Source: Saposhnikovia divaricata (Eukaryota; Streptophyta; Magnoliopsida; Apiales; Apiaceae). From it: DNA of 64,000 nucleotides. The position numbers were made by a program, and so were the translations under genes. The notes beneath the pieces were generated by a model. The model had not been told where the DNA came from. It did not search any database and saw only the letters and a program-made list of their open reading frames with translations. Below are positions 22,493 through 33,535 of this stretch, in pieces. Where the stretch lies: assembly GCA_036435485.1 (NCBI GenBank), contig CM071597.1:7371881-7435880 (forward strand), given 5' to 3'. The stretch's first letter is position 1. Each line of letters starts with the position of its first letter.

Positions 22493-22769
22493 CTAGTTTT
22501 TAGCCCGTGCAAAGCACGGGTTATTTTTAAATATTTTTAAAATTATATGATTAAATAAAATAAAGTATAATAATTTATTATGTATATAATTTAATTTTGT
22601 AATATTAATTAATAAAATTATTAGAAATAATAATAGTTATTTAATAAATGATATGTATTGATTTAAAAAAAAATATAAAATCTTAATGTAAATTTTGTTG
22701 TTGACGGGATTCAAATCTTGGATCTTTAGAAGAGGGATTTAAATATATAATATTCCTTATTATTAGATC
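22493..22769 (-). mobile_element. Helitron H6, 3' part, interrupted by the gypsy element
   Basis: Minus-strand 3' terminus: hairpin 'cccgtgctttgcacggg' and CTAG at 22493-22496. The rest continues at 33493-33530 after the gypsy insertion. It contains an RNA-polymerase-III B-box-like word on the minus strand ('gatttgaatcccgtc'). It is nearly the same sequence as H7 (33536-33918). Confidence 0.75.
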
Positions 22770-23284
22770 TGATATGGGCTGAAAATAAGCCCTAAAGACA
22801 CATTTAATGTGGCATTAACTAGGCCGAGAATAGTCCAAACGTGGGGCCCACCAGCTGGGCCCAAAGCCCTGATTATAGTATTAATTTCGTAATTGATATT
22901 AAGGGTAATAAACAGCTCAGCAAATAAGAGTTGGATAAGGATAATATCCCCTTCAGACTTATCCAATAAGGCATCCAATTCAATATGGAAACTGATTCCT
23001 ACAAGGAATAGATCTAGAACATTCCTCGAAGACTTGCCCACCAAGTCTCCAAATCCTACCATAATTCTAAGGCTTCTCAGCCTATATAAAGGGTCAGACC
23101 CCTCACCTCAGAACTACGTTTTATTGGCTTGATTCTCTAATTATAGAGATACGTAGGCATTCTGTGAGGACCGTTTAAGTCTCGAACGCAGAAGCAGCCA
23201 TTAAAGCACGAAGCTCACGAATCCTAGCATTAAATATACAAACCCTAACCGCAACAATTTCAACCTAGTTTTTATTCCACAACA
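22770..23284 (+). repeat. Gypsy 5' LTR (515 bp)
   Basis: It starts 'tgatatgggctg' and ends 'ttccacaaca'. TATA box 'ctatataaag' at 23082-23091. It appears identical to the 3' LTR over the full length. Confidence 0.95.
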
Positions 23285-23286
23285 TT

Positions 23287-23303
23287 TGGCGCCGTCTGTG
23301 GGA
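23287..23303 (+). other. Gypsy primer binding site
   Basis: 'tggcgccgtctgtggga', two bases after the LTR. The TGGCGCC start is usual in Tat/Athila-clade elements; the exact primer tRNA was not determined. Confidence 0.75.
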
Positions 23304-23317
23304 AGAAGACATCAACC

Positions 23318-24652
23318 ATGGTTACCACTCGAAGAACAACACCGGTCTCAACCGAGGCTACCTCTGGAACCATCGTTCCACCAATCGCTGCTCCTCCTGT
23401 TGGTACAGGGCCAGGGTCTGTACCCCCATTGACGGAAACAAACCCTCGTAGTCAGGCCTCTCAACCACAAGGGACGGATCCCCCCGCTGAAAGATCTCAA
23501 CCTGTAATCGTCCCTCTAGGACAGGAGACTAACCCGCTCCAGATGGTGGTCTCTCCTCTCCCTCTGAGTAGCCGCCCGCCGCTTCACAGTCTCTCCACTT
23601 CTTCGCTCCCTGTCAACACCAACCCAATGTATGGGCTGCCTAATTACCCCCAAGATCCAAGGGATCCAGGACCAAGCGGTCATGCTCGGTTGATCCATGG
23701 GCAACAACAATCCCCTTATCTTAGAGGCCCGGCTCCTCCTGAACCAGGATACTATGATTACTCTGGTCCTTATACCGGAGACTCGTCATCTGAAGACGAT
23801 GATCGAGACGAAGCCCCAAGGAGGCGACGCGCTAGTAAGGAACCTCTGAGGAGGAATCCATCAAACCGAGATGGTCCTTTAACAATTGCAGAGAAAATTA
23901 AGGCTTATGAAGCCGAGATTCAGAAGCTGAAGGACGACCAAGCAAGGGAGCTAGAGAGACAGAACCCTAATCAGACTCGACCTCCTCCGACTTCAGGAGG
24001 GATTCCCTTCATAGATCTGGAGAGGTCTTCAAGGAGACACCGAAGGGCTGAAGCCCCAACCAGAGGAACTACCAGGGTGGAACTCCCCAAGAATAATCCT
24101 AGAGATTTGATGTTACAAGGAGATCTGGATGATCCGACCCCTCCATTCACGGAGGAGGTGATGAATGCACATATCTCCCGAAAGTTTAAGATGCCCACGA
24201 TCAAAGCTTACGATGGAACGGGGGATCCCGCAACTCATGTGAGAACGTTTACAAGCGCATTGTTACTGCAGCCTGCTAACGATGCCCTTAAGTGTAGGGC
24301 GTTCCCCCAAACCCTGTCAGGCATGGCGCAACGTTGGTATAGTCGTTTACCTCCAAACTCGATTAGCTCTTTCAAGGAGTTGAGTACCGCTTTTGTCAGT
24401 CAATTCATTAGCGGAAGAATTCATGAGAAAAGCTCCGCATCCCTTATGTATGTAACACAGGGAAAGAATGAGAACTTAAGAGATTACATCAAGCGATTCA
24501 CTAAGGAAACCCTGAATATCACCGATTTGGAAAATAAGGTGGCCATGGTAGCCTTGCAGCATGGAACCACGGATCTCTTTTTTAAGAGGTCGTTGGCAAA
24601 ACACCCCCCGAAAGCATGGATGAACTTCAACGAAGGGCGGATAAGTATATAA
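23318..24652 (+). CDS. Gypsy gag polyprotein, N-terminal part
   Basis: The ATG at 23318 lies in a good context 14 bases after the PBS. The first roughly 150 residues are Pro/Ser/Thr-rich; an acidic and Arg-rich region with a heptad-like segment (around residues 190-220) follows; the Retrotrans_gag core (conserved Ala-Gln-Arg-Trp-Tyr at about 337-341) runs to about residue 432. The last residues before the stop at 24650-24652 are in the wrong frame: the homologous protein continues in the frame that opens at 24616. The protein packages the element's RNA into virus-like particles. Confidence 0.88.
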   Translation: MVTTRRTTPVSTEATSGTIVPPIAAPPVGTGPGSVPPLTETNPRSQASQPQGTDPPAERSQPVIVPLGQETNPLQMVVSPLPLSSRPPLHSLSTSSLPVNTNPMYGLPNYPQDPRDPGPSGHARLIHGQQQSPYLRGPAPPEPGYYDYSGPYTGDSSSEDDDRDEAPRRRRASKEPLRRNPSNRDGPLTIAEKIKAYEAEIQKLKDDQARELERQNPNQTRPPPTSGGIPFIDLERSSRRHRRAEAPTRGTTRVELPKNNPRDLMLQGDLDDPTPPFTEEVMNAHISRKFKMPTIKAYDGTGDPATHVRTFTSALLLQPANDALKCRAFPQTLSGMAQRWYSRLPPNSISSFKELSTAFVSQFISGRIHEKSSASLMYVTQGKNENLRDYIKRFTKETLNITDLENKVAMVALQHGTTDLFFKRSLAKHPPKAWMNFNEGRISI

Positions 24653-27600
24653 AAGCTGACGACAGCATCAAGAAAGAAGCCGCATTGGGCAATGGAGGGA
24701 ACAAGCGGAAGCAAGAACAAGAGTACGATGCTAGGGACAAGTATCCCCGAGCTAGCAGAGACTCTGAATCTGCTCCAAAAAAGAACTCGGGTCCAAGGTT
24801 TTCCGAATACGCCAGACTTAACGCTCCAAGAAGCCAGATCTTGTTGGACATTGAAAAGGAAAAGGACTTCCGATGGCCGAAGCCACTTAGGGGAGACCCA
24901 GCCAAGCGAAATAAGGAGCAATACTGCAGGTTCCACAAAGATGTGGGACATGACACCGATGATTGTAGGCAACTCAAGGATGAGATTGAATTCTTAATAC
25001 GAAGAGGAAAACTAAGTCAGTTCACCAAGGGTGATGACCGTGGGAACCAGAGAAGAGACAATGAAAGGAGAGATAATAACAGGAGGGATGACAACCATGA
25101 TCGCAATCCACAGCCCCGAAGGGCAGTTATCAATATGATCTGGGGAGGTCCGACAGCAGCTGGCACGACTAAGAATTCTCGAAAGGCTTATGCTAGAGAA
25201 GTAATGCACATTGTGGGGGAAGCCCCGAAGCGTGCTAAAACCGAGATGGTAATTGGTTTCGATGATTCAGATTTGGAAGGAGTGAAATTCCCTCATGACG
25301 ACCCGCTGGTCATAACTCCCGTGATTGGAAACTCAGAAGTGAAACGAGTCTTGATAGACAATGGGGCTTCTGTGGATATTTTATTTCATGATGCATTTGT
25401 AAAGATGGGTTACAACGACTCCCAACTGACCCCTACAAACATGCCTATATACGGATTTAACGGAGTGGAGTCCAACGTTGAAGGGACTATTCAGCTACCC
25501 GTGACTATTGGGCAGGAGCCTAAAGAGGCGACTCAGATGTTGAATTTCTTGGTGATCAAGGCAGCATCAACATACAACGCAATCCTTGGAAGGACTGGAC
25601 TTCATGCGTTTAAGGCTGTGGCCTCTTCCTATCATATGAAAATTAAGTTTCCGACACGGAATGGTGTCGGAGAACAAAAGGGTGATCAGAAGATGGCAAG
25701 AAGTTGCTATGTGGCCGCACTGAGGGCCGATGGAGTCGGGGGGCAGGTCCTTCCGATTGAAGACATGGATGTCCGCGATGATGAAGAGCATAGAGGGAAG
25801 CCAGCAGAGGATTTGATTCCCGTACCTCTAGAACCTAATGATCCTGAAAAAGTTACTTATGTTGGAGCATCTCTGAAAGAACCCCTGAAGGGCAAGTTAA
25901 TAGAATTCTTACAGAAGAATAGCGACGTGTTCGCTTGGACAGCAGCTGATATGCCAGGGATTGACCCCCAACTCATAACTCATAAGTTAAATGTTGATCC
26001 CAAAAGGAAGGCAATAAAGCAGAAGAAGAGAAACTTTGCTCCGGAAAGGCAAGAAGCCATTAGGCAAGAAGTGGATAAGCTCTTGGAAGCTGGTTTTATT
26101 GAAGAGATTCAGTTTCCTGAATGGTTAGCGAACCCAGTCATGGTCAAGAAAGCAAATGGGAAGTGGAGAATGTGTATAGACTTCACTGACCTGAATGATG
26201 CATGCCCAAAAGATTGTTTTCCCCTGCCGAGGATTGATATGTTGATAGATGCCACAGCTGGACATGAGATGTTAAGCTTCATGGATGGATTCAGCGGCTA
26301 TAATCAGATTAAGATGCACAAGGATGACATACCTAAGGTATCTTTCATAACTGACTTTGGTGTCTTCTGTTATCTTGTCATGGCTTTTGGTCTAAAGAAT
26401 GCAGGAGCTACTTACCAACGATTGGTGAATAAGATATTCGCCCATCTGATTGGAAAAACCATGGAGGTATATGTTGATGACATGTTAGTCAAGAGCCGAC
26501 TTAAGGCTGATCATATCAAGCACCTCGGAGAGGCATTTGAAGTGCTGAGGCACCATAAGATGATGTTGAATCCCGCCAAGTGTGCCTTTGGCGTTGGATC
26601 TGGAAAGTTTTTAGGGCTGATGGTTTCAAAGAGAGGCATTGAGGCCAATCCTGACAAGATCAAGGCGATTTTAGACATGGAGCCACCACGCTCTATAAGA
26701 GATGTGCAGAGGTTGACAGGTCGAGTTGCAGCTTTAGGAAGATTCATCTCCAAGTCTGGAGACAAATGCTTGCCTTTCTTCCAAGCGTTAAAAAAGGTGA
26801 AAAATTTTGAGTGGACACCTGAGAGCCAAGAGGCCTATGAGCAACTGAAGAAATACATGGTTGAAGCCCCGTTATTGACCAAACCAAGTCCTGGGGAGAT
26901 TCTTTGTCTATACCTGGCGGTATCTGAACAAGCCCTGAGTGCTGTCCTTATTCGGGAAGAGGAGAAGGTCCAGAAACCCATCTACTATGTAAGCAAAGTG
27001 TTGCATGGGGCTGAGTTGAATTACTCACCCATAGAAAAGTTTGCTTTGGCATTAGTAACTGCCTCAAGGAAGCTGCGGCCTTACTTTCAGGCACATAAGA
27101 TTCAAGTTCTGACAAACCAGCAATTGAGGAACATATTGCATAGCCCTAAGGCCAGTGGAAGGCTAATCAAATGGGCGATTGAGTTAGGAGAGTTTGACAT
27201 CACATACAAGCCTCGAACAGCTATCAAAGCTCAGGCATTGGCTGACTTCGTGGTTGAATACACTATTAACAACCAAGAAGTCGGGGGGCAAGAGATAATG
27301 ACTACCCCTGGGCAAGAGGAAAAAGAAGAAGAACTTACACCTGATCTGAAGGAATATTGGGTGCTCTATTTTGATGGAGCATCAAAAACAAAATCTAGTG
27401 GTGCGGGTTTGGTTTTGCAAAGCCCCGATGGGTTCACAGTTGAGTACGCTTTAAAGTTGGATTTCCCTACTACCAACAACGAGGCAGAGTATGAGGCATT
27501 AATAGCTGGTTTGGGCTTGGCCAGGATCATGAGGGTCAAAAATCTCAAAGTTTGTGGAGATTCAAGGCTTGTGGTATCACAAGTAAATGGTGAATTCGAG

Positions 27601-29064
27601 GCTAAGGATGAGACTATGGCAAAATACTTGAGAGTAGTAAAGGCTGTTATGTCCCAGTTTGAGGAGTGCTATGTTGAGCACATTCCAAGAGAGGAAAACA
27701 TTAAGGCCGATGCCCTATCTAAGTTTGCTTCTTCTGAAATAGAAAATTATGCTGGGAGTGTCTACTTTCAGGTCTTGAAGGCCCCGACCGTTAATGCAAA
27801 GTTAGTGGCACCAATTGATATAGGAGGCTCTTGGATAGATCCTATCAAGGCACACCTGGAGACCGGTTGGCTCCCAGACAATGCCATGGAGGCACGAAAA
27901 CTCTCAGTAAGAGCGTTGAGATATACTTTGATTGAGGGTATTCTGTACAAAAGGTCGTTTGTTATCCCGTACTTGAAGTGTCTAAGGCCTATAGAGGCAA
28001 GGGAAGCATTGGAGGAAGTTCATGAAGGGATCTGTGGGCAACACTTGGGGGGCAGAGCCCTAGCTCACAAGATAATTCGTTTAGGGTTTTATTGGCCGGA
28101 GATGTTGGCTGATGCACAAAACTATGTCAAGAGATGTGAGAGATGCCAGAAGCATGCCCCAATTGTGAGGCAACCGCCTGAGATGTTGACCTCGATTAAC
28201 TCTCCCATTCCATTTGCAATGTGGGGGATGGATATACTTGGACCCTTTCCCATGGCTTCAGCACAGAGGAAATTCCTGATAGTGGCAATTGATTACTTCA
28301 CTAAGTGGATTGAGGCTAAACCCCTGGCCAAGATAACCACCAAGCAAGTTTCCCAGTTCTTTTGGGAGAACATCATCTGCAGATACGGAATCCCACGAAT
28401 CCTTGTGACAGACAATGGGACACAATTCAATAATGAAGAGTTCAAGAAGTATTGTGAAGAGAATGCGATTGAGCTCCGTTTTAACTCGGTGGCACACCCT
28501 CAAGCCAATGGGCAAGTTGAGGTAGCTAATCGAATTATCCTTGATGGACTGAAAAAGAGGGTCGAACGCTCTAGGAAAACTTGGGTAGATGAATTGTTGC
28601 CCATACTTTAGGCATATCGTACCACTTGTAAGGTAACGACTGGAGCAACCCCATTTTTGCTGGCTTATGGAGCCGAGGCAGTTGTGCCTTTAGAGATCAT
28701 GCAAGCATCACCTCGAGTTGAGGCATATGAGCCAGAAACTAATGACGAAGGAATGAGACTTGCCCTTGACTTAATTGATGAGGTTAGAGATGGAGCTAAT
28801 GCAAAGAATGCTGAATATCAGAAGAGAGCCTCTTTCCACTACAACCAGAGAGTTAAAGAAAGATTCTTTCGACAAGGTGACATGGTTTTAAGGAAGATTG
28901 AAGCCTCAGGAGTTGGCCAGAAAGGAAAGTTAGCACCAAACTGGGAAGGACCATATCTAGTCAGAAAGGTGTTAGGGCAAGGATCCTACAAGTTAGAAAC
29001 CTTGGACGGGGTTGAGGTGCCCCGAACTTGGCATGCTGTGAACCTCAAAGTTTATTATGTCTAA
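24616..29064 (+). pseudogene. Gypsy gag C-terminus plus pol (protease, RT, two RNase H, integrase), one nonsense codon
   Basis: 1331 codons to a TAG at 28609, then the same frame continues to 29064. Positions from 24616: zinc-finger-like Cys/His cluster at about 103; aspartic protease Asp-Asn-Gly-Ala-Ser at 248-252; reverse transcriptase Tyr-Val-Asp-Asp at 619-622; first RNase H about 770-890; second RNase H from about 916 (Asp at 920); integrase HHCC zinc finger (His 1136, Cys 1174 and 1177) and catalytic Asp 1206, Asp 1266, Glu 1302. The TAG replaces a codon in the usual 'AYRTT' region after the core. Everything else looks functional, so the break is recent. Confidence 0.9.
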
Positions 29065-29470
29065 GTCCTTTTGACAAAGGCTTGGACTTTTACCTATTTA
29101 TTAGGAATAAGGTTCGAATGAAACCATTTTAGAGCATGTTGCTCCCAGTAGAAGATAAAATATTTATGTAAGGGTTGAACCCATTCTATTGATATCTTTT
29201 GACAGCATAATGGAATTTATACTGTTTTCTCTATGAGTTATTTCTCTTTGTTAAAATAAACACGAAAGGCAAACGTTGAACTAGCTTGTGAGTTTAGTAC
29301 CAGCCAGGAGGCCAAGTACTTGAGAAATTCTAAAGTTTAACGAACTATAAGCAAAAAATGAGAACATGGAAACAAAAGAAACTACTACATAAATAAGTTA
29401 AGTCATAAGCCCCGAAGGGCAAAAGTTCAGAATAAATAAAGACAAACAGAAACAAGCCACGCAGGGCCAT
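29065..29470. other. Non-coding gap between convergent pol and antisense gene
   Basis: About 400 bp between the pol stop (29064) and the stop of the minus-strand gene (29471). It should hold the 3' UTR and poly(A) signal of the antisense transcript. Nothing else recognised. Confidence 0.5.
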
Positions 29471-31388
29471 CTATGCATCTAAGTCCTCAATAACAACATC
29501 TCCCTGGGTAGAAGAAGGATCTGCTGTCTCTACCCCAGGAGAAGAAGGTGGATCCTGAGTGGGCTGAGAGTCCCCATCCACTGCTGTCTCTGTAGCAACC
29601 TCCAAAGTATCTGTCAATCCAGGGATAGCAGGTACCGGGAACTTCTCCAGGGATACCCCCTCGATCTTCCCACTCAGCTCCTCGATGATCCCCTCCCAAC
29701 ACTCCTTGAAGGTGCCAGGAAAGTTTGCATCATACTCGGCATTCAGGACATCTTGGAAGTCCTTAGAAGCCTTGTAATCAGCAATGATGTGTTCCCTGTT
29801 CTGCTGCACCTCCAGCTGTAGCTTCCTGTTCTTCTCCTTCTCAGCAGCCAGCTCCTTCTCCACCTCCCTAAAACGAGCAAAGTTTGCCTCGGAGGCATCA
29901 AAGTATCTGTCTCTGTCCCTCTCAGCAATGGTCTTATCAGCACGCACCTCCTTCAGGTTATGAACAGCGGCCTGAAGGTAGGCGTTCATCTGCAAAGGAA
30001 GCAAGTGAATAAGGGAAAAGTAAATGCAATTAAATTAAAGAAGTTGAATAAGAAATTACCGAAGCAACAACTTGAGCCCCGAGAAGCTCAATCTGCAAGT
30101 CATCAGAGGACTCCACAATGTGAATCCTATCTCGTGGAGTAACCACGCTCCTGGACCACTCAGCTGCAGCCCTAGAATCACCTACAGCTGTGTCCCTATT
30201 GCATAAACCCCATCCCACTGTAAAGGGAGTGAGGTCTTCCTCAATAGGAACTGGCTTTTCTTGAAGAAAAGCAGGAACACGCTCCACCGCGGGAGAAGCC
30301 TCATCTGTCCTGGCCCTTTTGGCCCTAGGGTTCTCTGTTACCACCCTAGCAGTGGCAGCAGTCTCCCTCTGCCTAAAAATTGCTCCCAGAGCAGTTTTGG
30401 CTGCAAAATGATTACAAGAAAGTTAGAAAATTATATCTAGCATAAAATGTTAACAAAGTAAGAGGTGAGAATTACCCTCAGGGCCCAAATCGCTTAGCCC
30501 ATGGGCCTGCAACGAATCTTCAGAAATCAAATTTGCACATTGATGCAAATTATCCGATGTTAACAAAGTTATGGCGGCCTCTTCTTCCACGCCCAATTTT
30601 AAACTCCTGACAGGCCCATCAACGGCTCTACAGAAGTTGGGCCGAAAATAGTTGTCCCAGTCATCCCCATCCAAAAAGATATAAAACCATTCCCTCTTCC
30701 AATTAGGAAGGGAATCAGGAGCGGAATCCGAAACAAAACAAGAACGGGCTAAAGAACGGTGTTGGATTTTGACCCAGCCCGAATTGTCAGAAGAATTGAC
30801 AAATTTGAATAAATACCGAAAAACAGAAATACTGGGCTCAAGCCCATGTTTCTTACATTGGACCAAGAAACAATAGATAAAACGCCACGCATTTGGCATA
30901 AGTTGGGTTGGACAAACCCTGGCTTCGGCCAAAAGACGATAAACAAAAGGAGGAGGAGGAAGGCGAAAACCAGCATAAAAAGTCTCTTTATAAATCCTAA
31001 TGGCCCCAGGCTTTGGGTGACAAGCCCTTTCGTTTGAGGCCGGAACAACGGCCCTATAAGGCCCATTAATATGAAAAAGTTGGGCTAGAATGTCTACCCT
31101 ATGTTGTTTGTATTTCGATTTATATTCATAAGCATCTAAATGAAGCATATTTGGAAAAGCTTGACCAAACTCATTTAAAAGATCTCTAAGGGAAAAAACA
31201 CTGGCATGGACAAGAGATGTTTTAGGGTTCTTACCCCTTGTAGGCCGTGGAGCGGTGGTAGAAGTGTTAGCAAGTTGTGACTGGCCTGAAGAGCTAGAGT
31301 CCTCCATTGATATGCTTCCCTTGAAGGCTTGAAACCCAGAAACGTTAAAAAAAGAGGTTGAAGAAGATGAAGATTCAACGATCTTCAA
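29471..31388 (-). CDS. Antisense three-exon gene inside the gypsy element (Transposase_28-like domain)
   Basis: Predicted exons on the minus strand: 31388-30476, 30400-30060 and 29989-29471. Both introns have GT...AG ends with pyrimidine-rich acceptors ('cattttgcag', 'cctttgcag'). Exon lengths 913 + 341 + 519 keep one frame and give 590 residues. Residues about 130-250 resemble the plant 'putative gypsy type transposon' domain (PF04195/Transposase_28; FRLPPPPF and PNAWRF signatures), by recall. Exon 2 is Arg/Lys-rich; exon 3 has a long charged coiled coil and an acidic tail. A second in-frame ATG is at 31307. Its function is unknown. Antisense ORFs in the 3' region are known in some Tat elements. 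Confidence 0.8.
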
Positions 31389-31535
31389 ACAGAAACTGGA
31401 AAACAGGGCGGAGGAAAGACGCCGGAAATCGCCTCGCGACAGAACCCTAGCAGAGCTTTTTGAAAAGTATTTGTGGTAAATGAGAGATAATTTTTGCTGA
31501 ATAGTGAGATGAGAAATGAGGGATGCACACTACTC

Positions 31536-31542
31536 TTTTATA
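31536..31542 (-). promoter_or_regulatory. TATA box of the antisense gene
   Basis: The minus strand reads 'ctctataaaagagtag' about 150 bp upstream of the ATG at 31388. A start about 30 bp downstream would give a 5' UTR of roughly 120 nt. Confidence 0.65.
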
Positions 31543-31734
31543 GAGTTCGTGGTTGGTCACTCAACCGGTTATATCCAGTAAATGGGCTGTCAACAGGTGA
31601 CTGGGCCTTTGAATAGGCGGGAAGCCCATGAAATTCAAATTTTGAAATAATTCTAGAATGTTCTACGACATTTTTAGAAAATAGGATAAAAGGCCATCAG
31701 AATTTAAGGGCAGGAGGCCCAATTAAAAGGACAT

Positions 31735-32417
31735 GCCCACGCCCAGGAGACCAAACCCCCTAGGCGTGCCTAAGGAGGGTGTCTCCTTGGCGGGGGTACC
31801 CACGCCTAACTCGACTTTCCTTAAAGAAGGCTCAACCCACGCCCAGGAGACCAAACCCCCTAGGCGTGCCTAAGGAGGGTGTCTCCTTGGCGGGGGTACC
31901 CACGCCTAACTCGACTTTCCTTAAAGAAGGCTCTACCCACGCCCAGGAGACCAAACCCCCTAGGCGTGCCTAAGGAGGGTGTCTCCTTGGCGGGGGTACC
32001 CACGCCTAACTCGACTTTCCTTAAAGAAGGCTCTACCCACGCCCAGGAGACCAAACCCCCTAGGCGTGCCTAAGGAGGGTGTCTCCTTGGCGGGGGTACC
32101 CACGCCCAGCTCGATTTTCCTTAAAGAAGGCTATACCCACGCCCAGGAGACCAAACCCCCTAGGCGTGCCTAAGGAAAGTGTCTCCTTGGCGGGGGTACC
32201 CACGCCCAGAAAGCATTTCAAGGAACGCAGGTATACCCACGCCCAGGAGACCAAACTTCCTAGGCGTGCCTAAGGAAAGTGTCTCCTTGGCGGGGGTACC
32301 CACGCCCAGGAAGCATTTCAAAGGGCAAAGATACACCCGCGCCCAGGAGACCAAACCCCCTAGGCGTGCCTAAGGAAGGTGTCTCCTTGGCGGGGGTACC
32401 CACGCCCAGGAAGCATT
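31735..32417 (+). repeat. 100-bp minisatellite (about 6.8 units) in the gypsy 3' region
   Basis: The period is exactly 100 bp for most units; the first four are almost identical and the last three have a changed final third ('aagcatttcaa'). Each unit contains inverted words 'ggagac...gtctcc' and 'cctaggc...gcctaagg', so it can fold. It lies just upstream of the antisense gene's TATA box. Small open frames every 100 bp on both strands are artefacts of the repeat. Confidence 0.95.
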
Positions 32418-32494
32418 TTTGCCAGGATGACTTTTTTAAAGTTAATCCTTTAAAATAATGTTGGGAAATTGAAAAATAATTCCCAAAAAATAAT

Positions 32495-32645
32495 CAAAAT
32501 ACCTGTTGGTATATAAAAATTCCTAAATTATTAGGAAAAATTACGAAAAATACCTGTTGGTATAAAATAATTCCTAAATTATTAGGAAAAATTACGAAAA
32601 ATACCTGTTGGTATATAAAATTCCTAAAATACTAGGAAAGGTACA
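32495..32645 (+). repeat. 51-bp tandem repeat, three units
   Basis: 'acctgttggtata' recurs at 32501, 32552 and 32603 with AT-rich intervening sequence 'ttcctaaattattaggaaa'. Confidence 0.85.
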
Positions 32646-32964
32646 GAAAAATACGAGGAAAATTATAGAAATATTTTCTTGACAAATTGAGCAATAATTT
32701 ATGTTAATAATGCATAAAAACTCTATGAAAGTGCCGAAATTGCTAAAAGCAAGCACAAATTAAATCCTCGAATAAGGCAAATCGTCGTAAATGTGTAGGT
32801 CGCTCCACACTTTACAACCAAGACGATACTTGTGAAACACTAGTGTAAACCAAAATTCCCATATAAGGGTAATTAAGAAGTCCCAGGTAAGGGATAAAAA
32901 CGACCCCGAGTCTCGATTAAGACAAATATAACTTCTATGAAAACCTGATCAGTTTTCCTTAGAA
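32646..32964. other. Non-coding gypsy 3' region
   Basis: No frame or repeat recognised between the 51-bp repeats and the polypurine tract. Confidence 0.5.
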
Positions 32965-32977
32965 GTTGGGGGGCAAA
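32965..32977 (+). other. Gypsy polypurine tract
   Basis: 'gttggggggcaaa' immediately before the 3' LTR; the expected primer site for plus-strand DNA synthesis. Confidence 0.85.
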
Positions 32978-33492
32978 TGATATGGGCTGAAAATAAGCCC
33001 TAAAGACACATTTAATGTGGCATTAACTAGGCCGAGAATAGTCCAAACGTGGGGCCCACCAGCTGGGCCCAAAGCCCTGATTATAGTATTAATTTCGTAA
33101 TTGATATTAAGGGTAATAAACAGCTCAGCAAATAAGAGTTGGATAAGGATAATATCCCCTTCAGACTTATCCAATAAGGCATCCAATTCAATATGGAAAC
33201 TGATTCCTACAAGGAATAGATCTAGAACATTCCTCGAAGACTTGCCCACCAAGTCTCCAAATCCTACCATAATTCTAAGGCTTCTCAGCCTATATAAAGG
33301 GTCAGACCCCTCACCTCAGAACTACGTTTTATTGGCTTGATTCTCTAATTATAGAGATACGTAGGCATTCTGTGAGGACCGTTTAAGTCTCGAACGCAGA
33401 AGCAGCCATTAAAGCACGAAGCTCACGAATCCTAGCATTAAATATACAAACCCTAACCGCAACAATTTCAACCTAGTTTTTATTCCACAACA
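32978..33492 (+). repeat. Gypsy 3' LTR (515 bp)
   Basis: Same as the 5' LTR on reading, followed by the duplicated target AGATC. TATA box at about 33290-33299. Confidence 0.95.
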
Positions 33493-33530
33493 AGATCTAA
33501 CTGTTATCATCTGTTTACTAATATCTAAAA
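33493..33530 (-). mobile_element. Helitron H6 remainder after gypsy insertion
   Basis: It begins with the target duplication AGATC and continues the H6 sequence by comparison with H7, then breaks off shortly before the H7 terminus. Confidence 0.6.
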
Positions 33531-33535
33531 ATTAA

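Larger units (their letters stand above)
22770..33492 (+). mobile_element. Young Ty3/gypsy retrotransposon, Tat lineage, with an antisense gene
   Basis: 10.7 kb element. The 515-bp LTRs (22770-23284, 32978-33492) show no difference on reading. The 5-bp target-site duplication AGATC is perfect (22765-22769, 33493-33497). The order is LTR, PBS, gag, protease, reverse transcriptase, two RNase H domains, integrase, then a roughly 3.9-kb 3' region with an antisense gene and a minisatellite, polypurine tract, LTR. The second, archaeal-type RNase H after the first is the hallmark of the plant Tat clade (Ogre/Retand/Grande relatives). One nonsense codon and one gag/pol frame change are the only lesions seen. 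Confidence 0.93.

Noticed and set aside
22763..23132. Frames within the gypsy LTR (also at 32959-33340)
   Set aside because: LTR sequence with promoter elements; frames are short and occur identically in both LTRs.
31779..32373. Series of 64-codon frames on both strands
   Set aside because: They recur every 100 bp and are produced by the repeat; no independent coding evidence.
31735..32417. A CRISPR-like array
   Set aside because: The 100-bp units are nearly identical throughout, with no unique spacers, and lie in a plant retrotransposon; it is a minisatellite.
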